A stretch of DNA of 64,000 nt from assembly GCA_029553285.1 (NCBI GenBank), contig JAKPCO010000077.1, positions 62,001 to 126,000 of the forward strand, read 5' to 3'. Shown one piece after another: positions 36,016 through 45,730 of this stretch. Both the position numbers and the translations under genes were made by a program. The DNA comes from Methanobacteriota archaeon (GTDB lineage Archaea; Halobacteriota; Methanosarcinia; Methanotrichales; Methanotrichaceae). The notes beneath the pieces were generated by a model, which was not told where the DNA came from, searched no databases, and worked only from the letters and a program-made list of their open reading frames with translations. The stretch's first letter is position 1. Each line of letters begins with the position of its first letter.

Positions 36016-39000
36016 TCACTCCACCCCAGCCTCGCGGAGTATCCTGGCTGCCTTCTCGCGCCACTCTGCGATATCCTTCATCGTCATCACATCTATCGAG
36101 CCGCCCTGGAACCCGCCCTCTCCGACCTTGTCCTCGATCCACCCCTCGATCTCGAGGTACGCGGATCTGAGCGAGTCCAGAACCTCCGGATCTGCATCCC
36201 ACAGTCCCCTCTGGTGGGCCTCAAGCAGCCTCCTCCCGATCTCCTCGAGCGCCCACGGGTTGCTCTCCTCGAAGAACCTGCGCATCTCCTCATCGAGCAC
36301 AAAGGTCCTCGCTATATCATCGAAGATCCAGTCGTCAACCTCCCTCGTCGTGGCCTCCCAACCGTAGACCCTGCCGACCCTCTTCGAGATGTCGCCTGCG
36401 CCCTTGTAACCATGACGCTTCATCCCATCGATCCATTTGGGATTGAGAAGCTTTGTTCTCACGACTCTGCGAATCTCATCGGCGAGCGTCCTTATCTCGA
36501 TCCTCTCGCTGTCCCTGGTATCCCCGTAGTACGTGGAGATTTTGTGGCCTGAGAGGCTCTCCGCAGCGTTCGTCAACCCCCCGTAGGTGCCGAAGTAACA
36601 GCAACAACCGAGGAGATCGTACTCATCGGTGACGGTCTTGTTGAACGCCACATCCACTGAACTGAGCATGTTCTTCAACGCTCCGGGCGCTGGATCCCCG
36701 AAGATGTTCTTCCCGTAGGCGTAGCTGTTCCACTGCAGGAAAACATCCGAGAGATCTTTTTCACCCTTCCAGGCTGAGGCATAGACTGCCAAATTCACGC
36801 CGCTCCCGTAGGTCCCGGGCGGGCTGGCGAAGATCCTCAGAGCCCTCCCATCCCCGCTCTCGATCATGTGCTTTCTCACATAATTCATCTCAGCCGGTTC
36901 ATCGAGAGATGCCACATCCTGTATCGCGGAGTCGAGGAGCTCTATGCACCCCATGAAACAGTCCCTCGTGATGCCAGAGACCCGAACTGTGAGATCAATC
37001 CTGGGCCTTCCAAGACCCTCCAGAGGCATGATCCTGTAGCCACTTACCCTTCCGCCCCTCCACACCGGCTCCACGCCCAGGAGGTAAAACATCTGGGCGA
37101 GCTGCTCTCCGTCAGCCCACATTATGTCGCTGGCCATCCAGTACATCGCCACGTTCTCAGGCCATCTCCCGTGCTCCTTCCTGTATCTCTCCAGAAGCTT
37201 CTCGGCGAGCTGTTTGCCCACAAGAGCTGCTGCCTGCGTGGGGATGTTCCCCGGATCCAGTGAGTACATGTTCCTGCCTGTCGGGAGCACCTCAGGCCTT
37301 CCTCTCGTGATCAGTCCAGATGGCCCCGGCCTGACGAACCCGCCCTCGATCGCATGCATCAGGCTCCCCATCTCATCCGAATCATCCATACGCCTGGATA
37401 TGTCCAGGACGATCTCCCTCACCTCAGGATCTGCATCCCCGCCGCTCAGAACCGCCCTCACAGCATTCCTCAGATCACCCGAGCTCCGAACCAGTGGCTT
37501 TGCGATGGCGCTTATCATCTCCACCCGCTTCTCGCCCTCCGGAACCTCTCCGAAGATGTGCATGCCATCTGGAATGTACGAGCTGTATATCTCAGAGAGC
37601 TTCGCATGCGCTCTCTCGATGATCTCCTCGAAGTTGTGATCAAGATCAGCCCCAAGCTCCCCTGCGAGATTGGATCTCTCAAGAATCTCGAGGATTATGT
37701 GCTTCAGAGCATGTTTTCTCCCGTGATCCTCAGCCTTTCTGTACTCCGCTATCCTCTCATCCAGCTCCTTTAGCTCGCCGTAGAGGCCTGCGGTTGTCAT
37801 CACTGTCTGCATGTGATCCACGATCACCGCGTAACTCCTGCGTTTCGCAACTGTCCCCTCCGGCGGATTGTCGGAGTTGTAGATGTAGAGGTGCGGTGTG
37901 TCGCCTATCGCCATGTCCGGGAGACAGTTCGCCGAGAGGGCGACGGACTTGCCGGGCAGGAACTCGAGGTTCCCGTGCGTCCCCACGTGTATTATGACAT
38001 CCGCGCCGAACTCCTTCTGGAGATACCTGTATGTCGCCAGGTACTGGTGCGGCGGCGGGATCTCAGGATCGTGGAGTATCCTGCACGCCTGGCCATCACA
38101 TCTCGCTCCGGCGCATCCCCTCTTCGGCTGGACGCAGACCACAACATTCCCGTATCTCCTTCCGGTGACGACGATCTTTCCCTGGTGAACCATGGGCACC
38201 GGCACCCCATCCCTGGGCTCGCCCGGCGGCCTTCCCCATGCGCTGCAGATCTTCGACCTGCTCTCCTCAGGGAGTTCATTGAACCATTCGCTGTACTTTT
38301 CCTGATCCACAAGCGCCAGAGCTCCGCCCCTGCTCACTATCTCCTGTACCGTCGTCCACCTGAACTCGGAGATCGCCTTGTGATTCAGTATATCATCAAT
38401 CAGCTCCTTCCCGCTCTTCGGGAAGGAATCCAGCGTGTATCCGAGCTCTGCGAGTCTGGACATTATCCGCGCCACGCTCTCAAGAGAGTCGAGATGCGCT
38501 GCCGATCCCACAGTTGCCTCGACCGAGGCGCAGGGGCTGTTGTGCAGTATGAACGCGATCCTTCTCTCAGACCTGGGCTTCGATCTTAGTCGTATCCACG
38601 CTCGAATTCTTCTGATCAGCTTCTCAACACGCTCTTCAATGGGCTTATGAACCTCGACCTCGTCCCCCCACATCTCCCTTCTGGCTGCAACACCCACCGG
38701 TATGTTCTCTATCAGCCCCTCGAACTCGGGGAGGGCTATGGACCATCCGATCTCGCCCGGGTCCATCCCCTTTATGTCCTCCCTCCACTCATCCTCTGTC
38801 TTGTGATACAGCGTCAGAGGATGCAGGACAGGCACATCGATCTCCTCCAGAGATCTCAGGGAGACCTCAACGCTTCCAGCATGGAAGACAGACTGGAGAT
38901 TTATGATGAGATCCGCACGCCCCGAGAGGAACTCCCCGACCACCTGATCTATTGGCTTCGCATCCATCTGCTTCGATCCCACGCTGCCGAGACCGAAGGC

Positions 39001-39591
39001 GGCGATCACGTTGAACTCCCTCTCCAGGGATCTTATGAGATGATCCACGATCTCCAGATCCCCGTTCGCCCAGTACGTCCTGAAGAAGAGGATCCCGACG
39101 GTGTGCTCATGCCTGAACGGCCTCCACTCCAGGTACTCCTCAACAGTGGAGAACACTTTCCCGGAATCCGGATGGTATATCCCCTGCCAGAGCGTCTCCT
39201 GCGGAGGTTTGAAGGGGAGATCGAGGCCAAGGACCTCATTTCCAACATAGAGAAGCATGTTCCTGATGTTCTCCAGGCCGCCGTAGACCACATATGCATT
39301 CACACTGGCCACGACCTTCTGAGACACATTCCTGGAGAACGACCAGAGCGCAGGATCGAAACCAAACGCTATGACCGGCTTATCCGTATCCAGCAGCTCA
39401 TCAAACCTGCCATCATGCGTTGGATGCACGAGGATGACATCCGCATCGTTCAGAGATCGCCTGCACTCCTCCAGTGTGTCCGGATTCAACAGCTCCTGGA
39501 CAGACCAGGCCCTGAGATCTATCCCTAGCTCGGCGCCGGCCTGGACCAGCAGCGCCTTGTCACTCGCCCATGTCAGCGCCCTCACTCGCAT
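36016..39591 (-). CDS. cobN: cobaltochelatase large subunit CobN / magnesium-chelatase BchH-like protein
   Basis: A 1191-residue porphyrin- or corrin-binding chelatase subunit. Family blocks include the His-containing HVGTHGNLEFLPGKSVALS, GDTPHLYIYNSDNPPEGT, CAWGRPPG-like and GRNMYSLDPGNIPTQAA. ASPPGTYGSGVNLAVYASAWK and KILNPKWIDGMKRHGYKGAGD-like segments close the domain. Bacterial CobN, with CobS and CobT, inserts cobalt into hydrogenobyrinate diamide. Here the start overlaps the end of an ABC-transporter ATPase gene by 10 bp and forms the last gene of an importer operon, and the ATPase partner is probably the ChlI-ChlD fusion at 47096. Methanogens make cobamides by the early-cobalt route, so the true metal and macrocycle are uncertain. 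Confidence 0.9.
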   Translation of the reverse strand: MRVRALTWASDKALLVQAGAELGIDLRAWSVQELLNPDTLEECRRSLNDADVILVHPTHDGRFDELLDTDKPVIAFGFDPALWSFSRNVSQKVVASVNAYVVYGGLENIRNMLLYVGNEVLGLDLPFKPPQETLWQGIYHPDSGKVFSTVEEYLEWRPFRHEHTVGILFFRTYWANGDLEIVDHLIRSLEREFNVIAAFGLGSVGSKQMDAKPIDQVVGEFLSGRADLIINLQSVFHAGSVEVSLRSLEEIDVPVLHPLTLYHKTEDEWREDIKGMDPGEIGWSIALPEFEGLIENIPVGVAARREMWGDEVEVHKPIEERVEKLIRRIRAWIRLRSKPRSERRIAFILHNSPCASVEATVGSAAHLDSLESVARIMSRLAELGYTLDSFPKSGKELIDDILNHKAISEFRWTTVQEIVSRGGALALVDQEKYSEWFNELPEESRSKICSAWGRPPGEPRDGVPVPMVHQGKIVVTGRRYGNVVVCVQPKRGCAGARCDGQACRILHDPEIPPPHQYLATYRYLQKEFGADVIIHVGTHGNLEFLPGKSVALSANCLPDMAIGDTPHLYIYNSDNPPEGTVAKRRSYAVIVDHMQTVMTTAGLYGELKELDERIAEYRKAEDHGRKHALKHIILEILERSNLAGELGADLDHNFEEIIERAHAKLSEIYSSYIPDGMHIFGEVPEGEKRVEMISAIAKPLVRSSGDLRNAVRAVLSGGDADPEVREIVLDISRRMDDSDEMGSLMHAIEGGFVRPGPSGLITRGRPEVLPTGRNMYSLDPGNIPTQAAALVGKQLAEKLLERYRKEHGRWPENVAMYWMASDIMWADGEQLAQMFYLLGVEPVWRGGRVSGYRIMPLEGLGRPRIDLTVRVSGITRDCFMGCIELLDSAIQDVASLDEPAEMNYVRKHMIESGDGRALRIFASPPGTYGSGVNLAVYASAWKGEKDLSDVFLQWNSYAYGKNIFGDPAPGALKNMLSSVDVAFNKTVTDEYDLLGCCCYFGTYGGLTNAAESLSGHKISTYYGDTRDSERIEIRTLADEIRRVVRTKLLNPKWIDGMKRHGYKGAGDISKRVGRVYGWEATTREVDDWIFDDIARTFVLDEEMRRFFEESNPWALEEIGRRLLEAHQRGLWDADPEVLDSLRSAYLEIEGWIEDKVGEGGFQGGSIDVMTMKDIAEWREKAARILREAGVE

Positions 39592-40367
39592 GCCATCCCT
39601 CCGTTGAGTGATCTTATGGGGATCACAAAGGGCCGCTCGAGCTGCATGACCACCGCCTCCACGCTGTAGACCTCACGCAGCATCTCAGGTGTGAGGAGTG
39701 AGGATGCATCTCCAGCAGCCCATATCCTGCCGTTTTTGAGCACTGCGAGCTTGTCGACGAATCTGGCAGCGAGATTCAGATCGTGTACAGCCATGACCGC
39801 GGATATCTTCTTTCTCTGAACCATCTCCCTGATGATCTCCATGACCTCGAGCTGGTGCTTCATGTCCAGGTTTGATGTTGGTTCATCGAGAAGAAGAACA
39901 GACGGCTCCTGGGCCAGGGCGCGGGCTATCAGAACCTTCTGCCTCTGACCGCCGCTGAGCTGGCCAAACTCACGCATCGCGAGATCCTCTAGATGGAGGA
40001 GTTCTATGACCTCTGTGACGATATCCAGGTCCCTATCAGAGACGCGCCAGCTGATGTGCGGCCTCCTTCCCATGAGTATCGTCTCGAAGACTGTGGTGCC
40101 CATCGCGCCGCTTCCTGACTGCGGGACGTAGCCGATCTCCCTTGCGATCTCACCCCTGCTCATCAGGGTGAGATCCTTGCCGTCGAGGAGTATGCTCCCC
40201 CTCGGCTTCAGTATCCTGTCGATGCACTTTATCAGGGTGGTCTTTCCGGAGCCGTTCGGGCCGACGAGCCCGAGAATCTCGGAGTCACCGACGACCAGGT
40301 TCAGGTCGTTCAGAATCAGATTTGAGCCGTAGCTGAATGATACGTTCTGGATGGTGATCTTCACCAA
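39582..40367 (-). CDS. FecE/BtuD-type ABC transporter ATPase (importer 1)
   Basis: A 261-residue nucleotide-binding subunit of an iron-siderophore/cobalamin-type importer. Walker A is LVGPNGSGKTTLIK, the signature is FGQLSGGQRQKVLIARAL and Walker B is VLLLDEPTSNLD, with the switch His in AVHDLNL. It acts on the cytoplasmic face with the permease encoded just upstream, whose stop it overlaps by 7 bp. Its own 3' end overlaps cobN. The carried substrate could be corrinoid, heme-like tetrapyrrole or a metal chelate; sequence alone cannot decide. Confidence 0.92.
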   Translation of the reverse strand: MVKITIQNVSFSYGSNLILNDLNLVVGDSEILGLVGPNGSGKTTLIKCIDRILKPRGSILLDGKDLTLMSRGEIAREIGYVPQSGSGAMGTTVFETILMGRRPHISWRVSDRDLDIVTEVIELLHLEDLAMREFGQLSGGQRQKVLIARALAQEPSVLLLDEPTSNLDMKHQLEVMEIIREMVQRKKISAVMAVHDLNLAARFVDKLAVLKNGRIWAAGDASSLLTPEMLREVYSVEAVVMQLERPFVIPIRSLNGGMACE

Positions 40368-41428
40368 AACTCCTTCCTCCTTTTCAGGAACAGATAAACA
40401 AAGAACGGCACCCCCAGGAAGGATGTCATTATGCCAACAGGCAGTATCACGGGCGCAAGAACAGTCCTCGCGAGCGTGTCAGCGGCGAGAAGTATCAGAG
40501 CGCCCATCAGCGCGGATCCCGGGAGGAGAAACCTGTGATCCCCGCCTATGACCATCCTGGTCATGTGTGGTGCCACAAGGCCTATGAATCCGATGGTGCC
40601 CGTGAAGCATATCACGCTCGCTGTTATTAGAGATGCGAAGACCATGGAGAGAACACGTATCCGCTCTACATTCACCCCCAGGCTCTTCGCTGTCTCATCG
40701 CCCGCGCCTATCGCGTTTATGTCCCATGATTTCAGGATCAGATATGGAAGACAGATGAGAACCATGATTGCAGATGCGTAGACCTTCTCCCACGAGGATC
40801 TTCCGAGCGAGCCCATCATCCAGAAGACAACCTCCTGGACCTGCTCTGCCCTCCCGACGTACTGGAGAAAGGATGTCATCGCCGAGAAGAAGTACATGAT
40901 CGCGATGCCCGCGAGTATCATCGTCTCCGGTGTTATCCCCTTGTACCTGGCCAGACCGTAAACCGCAAAGGTTGCAAGGAGAGTGAAGACGAACGCGTTT
41001 CCTATTATGAGGTACTCGCCGCCCGCGAACCCCGCTCCCAGGATTATGGCCAGTGCTGCGCCGAATGATGCTGCGGATGATATCCCGAGCGTGAACGGGC
41101 TAGCCAGCGGATTCTTCAGTATCCCCTGCATCACAGCCCCTGCGATCCCGAGACCGGCGCCTGCCACCACACCCATCAGGATCCTGTGGAGCCTCAGCCC
41201 CCACACGATCGTGTCCGCAAACCAGGTCGTCTCGAAATATCCCGAAAATGCCCTGGCGAGTATCGCGCTGTAGACCTCAGAGACTGAGAGGTTCGCAGAG
41301 CCTAGCGTCGCGGAGACGCCCGCGACTGCTATTATGCAAAGGGAGATCGCTGCCAGAAAGAGCAGCTTCCTCCCCACGAATCTGGTGTATTCCTCCTTCA
41401 GGCCAATTCTCGATTCCATGCACTCCAT
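40361..41428 (-). CDS. FecCD-type ABC transporter permease (importer 1)
   Basis: A 355-residue inner-membrane subunit with about ten transmembrane helices. FecCD family signatures are GLRLHRILMGVVAGAGLGIAG, GILKNPLASPFTLGISSAASFG and GTIGFIGLVAPHMTRMVIGGDHR, the last being the ATPase-contacting loop. It forms a homodimeric channel for iron-siderophore, heme or cobalamin import. It lies 18 bp downstream of its binding-protein gene and overlaps the ATPase gene by 7 bp. Confidence 0.93.
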   Translation of the reverse strand: MECMESRIGLKEEYTRFVGRKLLFLAAISLCIIAVAGVSATLGSANLSVSEVYSAILARAFSGYFETTWFADTIVWGLRLHRILMGVVAGAGLGIAGAVMQGILKNPLASPFTLGISSAASFGAALAIILGAGFAGGEYLIIGNAFVFTLLATFAVYGLARYKGITPETMILAGIAIMYFFSAMTSFLQYVGRAEQVQEVVFWMMGSLGRSSWEKVYASAIMVLICLPYLILKSWDINAIGAGDETAKSLGVNVERIRVLSMVFASLITASVICFTGTIGFIGLVAPHMTRMVIGGDHRFLLPGSALMGALILLAADTLARTVLAPVILPVGIMTSFLGVPFFVYLFLKRRKEFW

Positions 41429-41446
41429 CTGCGCTCAGAGTCTCCG

Positions 41447-42517
41447 TTACATTTCAGGGTAGACGAATATCCTGTTCTCCGGATATTTCACGCCCAGGAA
41501 CTGCAGGTACTCGCTGTAAACACTCTCAGGATCCAGGTTCACATCAGGGTGCAGGATCTTCGCAAGATATGTGAGACCCACAACATCATCCAGTCCTGCC
41601 ATGATCTCCCAGTTGACCACGTAGACCCTGTTGTTCTTCACAGCGTTCACGCTTGCTGCACCGCTTCTGCTGAGGACCTCGTTTAGCGTGTTCTCCAGAT
41701 TGACGGAATCAGATGATGGCGGCCTCTCCCAGCCGAGACCTGTCGATGTGGATCTCTTTATTATGACATCCGGATTCTTCGAGATGACCCACTCCCATCC
41801 AACCTTTGGATATGCATCCTTCAGATCCTTCGCTATGCTGTAGCCCCTCGCCATTGATACAAGCTGAGCTGCGCCGGAGCCGGTGCCCATCGTTGTGAGC
41901 TCTCCGCCCTTGGATGTCCACTCCACGTAGACCTTCGGAACGTTCTTGTTCGCTACGGCGTTCTCGACATCCGCCTGCTTCTCCTCATACCACTCTATAA
42001 AGCGCTGTGCCTCCGCCTCCTTCCCGAGGATCCTGCCGAGAAGCTCTATCTCCCGGGTCATGTTCTCCGGCTTGTAGAAGTCCAGGCCGATTGCAGTGAT
42101 GCCCGTGAAAGGCTCCAGCCTCTTTGCCACCTCCACTATGCCGTAGGGCTTATCGGGATACGTATAGCTTATCACGATTATGTTGGGAACAATCTCATCA
42201 CCGCTCCTTGCTATCTCTCCGATCATCTCATAGTCAGGCTCGTTCCACTTTCCCACGCTCTGCCTGTTCTTCAGGGCGGGGAAGTAGTACGCCTTGTTCT
42301 TCACGCTGTCCGATATCCCCACGATCTTATCCGCTGCCCCCAGAATGGTCACAGCCTCTGCCGCGTCGGAGTTCAGCACTATGATCCTCTCCACAGGCAT
42401 CTGTATGGTGACCTCGCGCCCTGCGGAGTCTGTGATCGTCATCGGGTACTCGGCTGCTGAGCAGAATGATGTAGCAATCAGTAAAAGCAATACTGAATAA
42501 GCAAGACATTTAATCAT
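41447..42517 (-). CDS. substrate-binding protein of importer 1 (TroA/FecB-like)
   Basis: A 356-residue exported binding protein. The signal peptide is MIKCLAYSVLLLLIATSFCSA, followed by PMTITDSAGREVTIQMPVERIIVLNS-like text that opens the PF01497 fold; ADKIVGISDSVKN, NPDVIIKRSTS and NRVYVVNWEIMAGL continue it. No canonical lipobox is present, so it may be tethered by the uncleaved signal. The start is ATG 42517 with GGGGA 7 nt upstream. It is the first gene of the importer 1-cobN operon. Confidence 0.88.
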   Translation of the reverse strand: MIKCLAYSVLLLLIATSFCSAAEYPMTITDSAGREVTIQMPVERIIVLNSDAAEAVTILGAADKIVGISDSVKNKAYYFPALKNRQSVGKWNEPDYEMIGEIARSGDEIVPNIIVISYTYPDKPYGIVEVAKRLEPFTGITAIGLDFYKPENMTREIELLGRILGKEAEAQRFIEWYEEKQADVENAVANKNVPKVYVEWTSKGGELTTMGTGSGAAQLVSMARGYSIAKDLKDAYPKVGWEWVISKNPDVIIKRSTSTGLGWERPPSSDSVNLENTLNEVLSRSGAASVNAVKNNRVYVVNWEIMAGLDDVVGLTYLAKILHPDVNLDPESVYSEYLQFLGVKYPENRIFVYPEM

Positions 42518-42624
42518 AACAATTTCCCCTTTATTCGATATTATTATCACCCAATGCGTTCTTTGCAGTTTAAGTTAATAAGTATTTTGTATTCTGTGTC
42601 AATTAAAAATAAATTGATATCCCC

Positions 42625-43638
42625 TCAGGGGACGTACTGATACTTTCCTGTCGGGAACTGCGCGATCGTGCCGTTCCAGGCCGGCTTGAAGGTGCTTATT
42701 GAGGTGTTCCTGCACGTACAGTCGAATATCCCTATCTGCCCCTTGTTCGCCTTGCTGTAATCCGGAACATCGAAGAACCCGCCCATGCAGCACGGGAGCC
42801 AGTCCTCCATCGTCACCGCCCTGGATTTTGTGACCTCGAGCTTCATGTTCCTCTGTATATCGAAGTTGCCGATGTAGTTCTCATCCATCTCAATCAGCGC
42901 ACCCTTCACACCCAGAACCTTACTGGATTTCGTTGGCACATACTTCTTGGTCTTGCTATCGTACTTCAACTGCTGTGGATTTGTGAGCAGCTCCGCGATA
43001 TGCACAGTGCCCTGTATTACCTTGTCCTCGAGCTTCATGCTCGCGAGCCCATATCCGTCCTTCGTCTCCGTGGGCCCGGTGCAGTTCAGCTCGACAGCCA
43101 TATCACCCACGAATCCACGTGCGTACTCGAGCTGGTGGAGCATCATGCTCCCCTCCTGGTAGCTCTTCGCGACGGTCCTGTCCTTAAGAAGGGAGTTGTA
43201 TGTTATCGGATGAGATGCATACCATCCCGTGCCGTATGCGAAGGTCATGGGCGACTGTGTCATGTCGCTCTGCCTGGTGAGCTTGATCACGCTGTTCGCG
43301 CCGGTCCACTGCTGCTTCCACTCTGGCACAATCTTTCCGGTTGAAAGGCTCTGATAATAATAGTAAGATCCATGTGTCGTCTTCTGCGCTGAATCTATTA
43401 TATCCGCCACATCGAATGACCCGCTGCCGTGCATGTACTCGACAGCTGAGAGGTTGTTCGTGTTGATGTTCTGATACACCATCACAAACCCATCACCCTT
43501 CACATCACCCTCCGAGTGATGCGTGTGCTTCAGCGCCTCCTTTCCGGGGTTGAGATCCCATGGACCTCCATATGAGTTTCCCAGTACGAGGATGATCACC
43601 CAAGAAGCCATGAGAACATGTTTTTTCAGACTTCTCAT
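42625..43638 (-). CDS. secreted protein of unknown function between two importer operons
   Basis: A 337-residue protein with a signal segment (KKHVLMASWVIILVLGNSYGG). The mature part is Gly/Tyr/Thr-rich with many polar residues and no transmembrane helix. It has five cysteines, three clustered near the end in LPCCMGGFFDVPDY and FDCTCRNTSIS, and a His pair in ALKHTHHSEGDVKGDG. SD GGGAGG lies 6 nt before the ATG. It has its own promoter carrying the 16-bp motif shared with importer 2. Cell-surface or substrate-capture functions are possible. I do not recognise a family; similar uncharacterised exported proteins may exist in Methanothrix. Confidence 0.7.
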   Translation of the reverse strand: MRSLKKHVLMASWVIILVLGNSYGGPWDLNPGKEALKHTHHSEGDVKGDGFVMVYQNINTNNLSAVEYMHGSGSFDVADIIDSAQKTTHGSYYYYQSLSTGKIVPEWKQQWTGANSVIKLTRQSDMTQSPMTFAYGTGWYASHPITYNSLLKDRTVAKSYQEGSMMLHQLEYARGFVGDMAVELNCTGPTETKDGYGLASMKLEDKVIQGTVHIAELLTNPQQLKYDSKTKKYVPTKSSKVLGVKGALIEMDENYIGNFDIQRNMKLEVTKSRAVTMEDWLPCCMGGFFDVPDYSKANKGQIGIFDCTCRNTSISTFKPAWNGTIAQFPTGKYQYVP

Positions 43639-43681
43639 TTTCGTCCTCCCTCTTTTTAATACATATTTACAATAGCATTTG

Positions 43682-43697
43682 ATTAAGTGTTATTTAA
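43682..43697 (-). promoter_or_regulatory. shared 16-bp promoter motif, copy 1
   Basis: Plus-strand attaagtgttatttaa lies 44 bp upstream of the ATG at 43638. It differs at one base from attaagtgctatttaa at 46817-46832, 50 bp upstream of the importer 2 binding-protein start. On the minus strand its TTAAATA half is the box A and the CACTTAAT half could be a downstream operator. Confidence 0.5.
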
Positions 43698-43913
43698 ACA
43701 TTACTAGATATCATTTAAAAAGATTTTAAAATAAAATGTAGTACAGAATGGCAAACTCATAGCTGCTGATTGACGCTCTCTTCAAATTTGTACAAATTAA
43801 GTTTATCTTTAGCATAGTTATTTGATTAAGTTAATTGGATTTTACTTAAAATTTTTGGTGCGTGGGGCCGGCCTATAGGTTTTATAGTTATAAAAAAGAC
43901 GAGAGCGAGATTC
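43698..43913. other. AT-rich intergenic DNA between the secreted-protein gene and importer 2
   Basis: No gene seen. Two related words, atttgattaagtgttattt and atttgattaagttaattgg, occur at 43677 and 43818. Near 43870 a tataggttttatagttataa stretch runs into the end of the importer 2 ATPase gene; no clear terminator hairpin is present. Confidence 0.35.
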
Positions 43914-44720
43914 TTAGAGCGGGAAGAGCAGCCGTCTCCCTTTTATCTCGAGCATCTCTACATCGATCCCATATGCTTTTCTGATGTTCTCAGGAGTCAT
44001 CACACTCACCGGCTCACCCATGGCCACTACGTTGTTCATATCAGAGCAATCGCCATCTATCTTTCTCATAAGCACAATTCTATCAGAGAACATGAGCGCA
44101 TGACTGGGATCGTGAAGCGACATCACCACAGTCATAAGCCCGCTTTCAGCAAACCCCCTCACAGTCTTCAGAATCCTTATCTGGTTTCTGAAATCGAGAT
44201 AAGATGTCGGCTCATCCAGGAGCAAAAATGATGGCTCCTGCGCCAGCGCCCTTGCGATCATGGCAAGCTGTCGCTCACCGCCGCTGACCTGGTTGTACGG
44301 TCGATCCGCAATGTGAAGCGCACCAACCATCTCCAGAGCCCTGTATGCCTTCTCAATATCGCGCTCGCCCGGCTTTGATAAAGGAGAGATGTAGGAAAAC
44401 CTGCCGGTCAGCACGACATCGAGAATGGTGAATGGAAAGGTGGACCTTTGGGCCTGCGGCACGTGGCCCATGAGCTTTGCCATCTCTCCGGGCTTCATGG
44501 AGCTGGTGTCCCTGCAATCCACATAAACCCGTCCAGATGTTGGCGGCAGCAGCCCGTTGATTACCTTCAGCAAAGTCGTCTTGCCACATCCGTTGGGCCC
44601 CAGAAGGGTTATCACCCTTCCCTTTTCGATCTCCATGCATATGTTGTTGAGCACAGACCTGCCGTTGTAGCTCAGCGATACGCCATCGATCAGGATTCCC
44701 TTGCCAGAGATCATTCCCAT
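43914..44720 (-). CDS. FecE/BtuD-type ABC transporter ATPase (importer 2)
   Basis: A 268-residue ATPase subunit with Walker A LLGPNGCGKTTLLK, signature YNQVSGGERQLAMIARAL, Walker B FLLLDEPTSYLD and switch His in SLHDPSHAL. It is clearly paralogous to, but distinct from, the ATPase at 39582. Its start overlaps the permease gene by 10 bp. The C-terminal part (NVVAMGEPVSVMTPENIRKAY) matches siderophore/cobalamin importer ATPases. Confidence 0.92.
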   Translation of the reverse strand: MGMISGKGILIDGVSLSYNGRSVLNNICMEIEKGRVITLLGPNGCGKTTLLKVINGLLPPTSGRVYVDCRDTSSMKPGEMAKLMGHVPQAQRSTFPFTILDVVLTGRFSYISPLSKPGERDIEKAYRALEMVGALHIADRPYNQVSGGERQLAMIARALAQEPSFLLLDEPTSYLDFRNQIRILKTVRGFAESGLMTVVMSLHDPSHALMFSDRIVLMRKIDGDCSDMNNVVAMGEPVSVMTPENIRKAYGIDVEMLEIKGRRLLFPL

Positions 44721-45730
44721 CCTCCGCTGCGCGTGCTTCTGAGAAGATAAGCAAAGAACGGCGCTCCAATCAGAGTGGTGATCACGCCCACAGGAACCTC
44801 AAAGCCCATTCCAGAACGCGCAATATCATCAACAAGAACCATAAACGCTGCTCCGAATGTTATGCAGAGCGGTATCAGATGCGTGTGGTCTGGACCGAAT
44901 ATCATTCGCATCATGTGCGGTATCACAAGCCCAACAAAGCCTATTATCCCGACAACTGAAACAACAGACGACGCGGCGAGAGATGCCGCCACGACAAATA
45001 CGGCCTTGTAGAGTTCAGGGTTCATGCCCACAGATCTCGCTTCCTCATCTCCCAGAGCCAAGACATTGAGCCTCCACCGGAGCAAATATATCACAGCACA
45101 ACCGGCCAGAGCCAGGGGGAGCGTGCTGTGGATCTTTGACCAGCTCGCGGTTGCGAGGCTCCCCATGAGCCAGTAGACTATGCTCTGTAGAGCCCTTTCA
45201 TTCACAGCCATCTGGATGATTGAAAGTAGAGAGTCGAAGACCGCTGAGACGATCACACCCGCAAGTAGCAGGGAGATCACAGGAGTACTCCCGCGGGATG
45301 TGGCTATGTAGTATGCAAACCCAACCGCCAGGAGACTGAAGAAGAGAGCTGAGAGCTGTACTGGGAACTGGGGTGCGAGAGCGATTGACAGAGCGGCTCC
45401 AAATGCTGCACCAGATGAGAGTCCCAATATGTACGGGCTGACAAGCGGGTTCCTGAATATGGCCTGAAACGCTGCGCCAGATACAGAAAGTGACGCTCCG
45501 GCAAGCATTCCAAGAAGAACGCGAGGGAGGCGGACCTCAAATACCACTGTTTTATACACACTTGGATGTGATGTCTCAGCACCCATGAGGTTGAAGATCA
45601 CCATCTGAATGATATCATCTGGTGAGATCGTGAATTTGCCTATGAAAAGCGAGAGAACCATTGCGATCAGCGGAGAGATTATAAGAAAAATATAAAGATA
45701 TTTTTTATAAGGCACCGGACTACCGACCAT
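44711..45730 (-). CDS. FecCD-type ABC transporter permease (importer 2)
   Basis: A 339-residue polytopic permease. It shares the family blocks RLPRVLLGMLAGASLSVSGA, AIFRNPLVSPYILGLSSGAAFG and GIIGFVGLVIPHMMRMIFGPDHT. ATG 45730 overlaps the binding-protein stop by one base (TGATG), and a GGAG lies in the upstream codons; the longer frame to 45766 is rejected. It pairs with the ATPase at 43914 and the binding protein at 45730. Confidence 0.93.
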   Translation of the reverse strand: MVGSPVPYKKYLYIFLIISPLIAMVLSLFIGKFTISPDDIIQMVIFNLMGAETSHPSVYKTVVFEVRLPRVLLGMLAGASLSVSGAAFQAIFRNPLVSPYILGLSSGAAFGAALSIALAPQFPVQLSALFFSLLAVGFAYYIATSRGSTPVISLLLAGVIVSAVFDSLLSIIQMAVNERALQSIVYWLMGSLATASWSKIHSTLPLALAGCAVIYLLRWRLNVLALGDEEARSVGMNPELYKAVFVVAASLAASSVVSVVGIIGFVGLVIPHMMRMIFGPDHTHLIPLCITFGAAFMVLVDDIARSGMGFEVPVGVITTLIGAPFFAYLLRSTRSGGWE

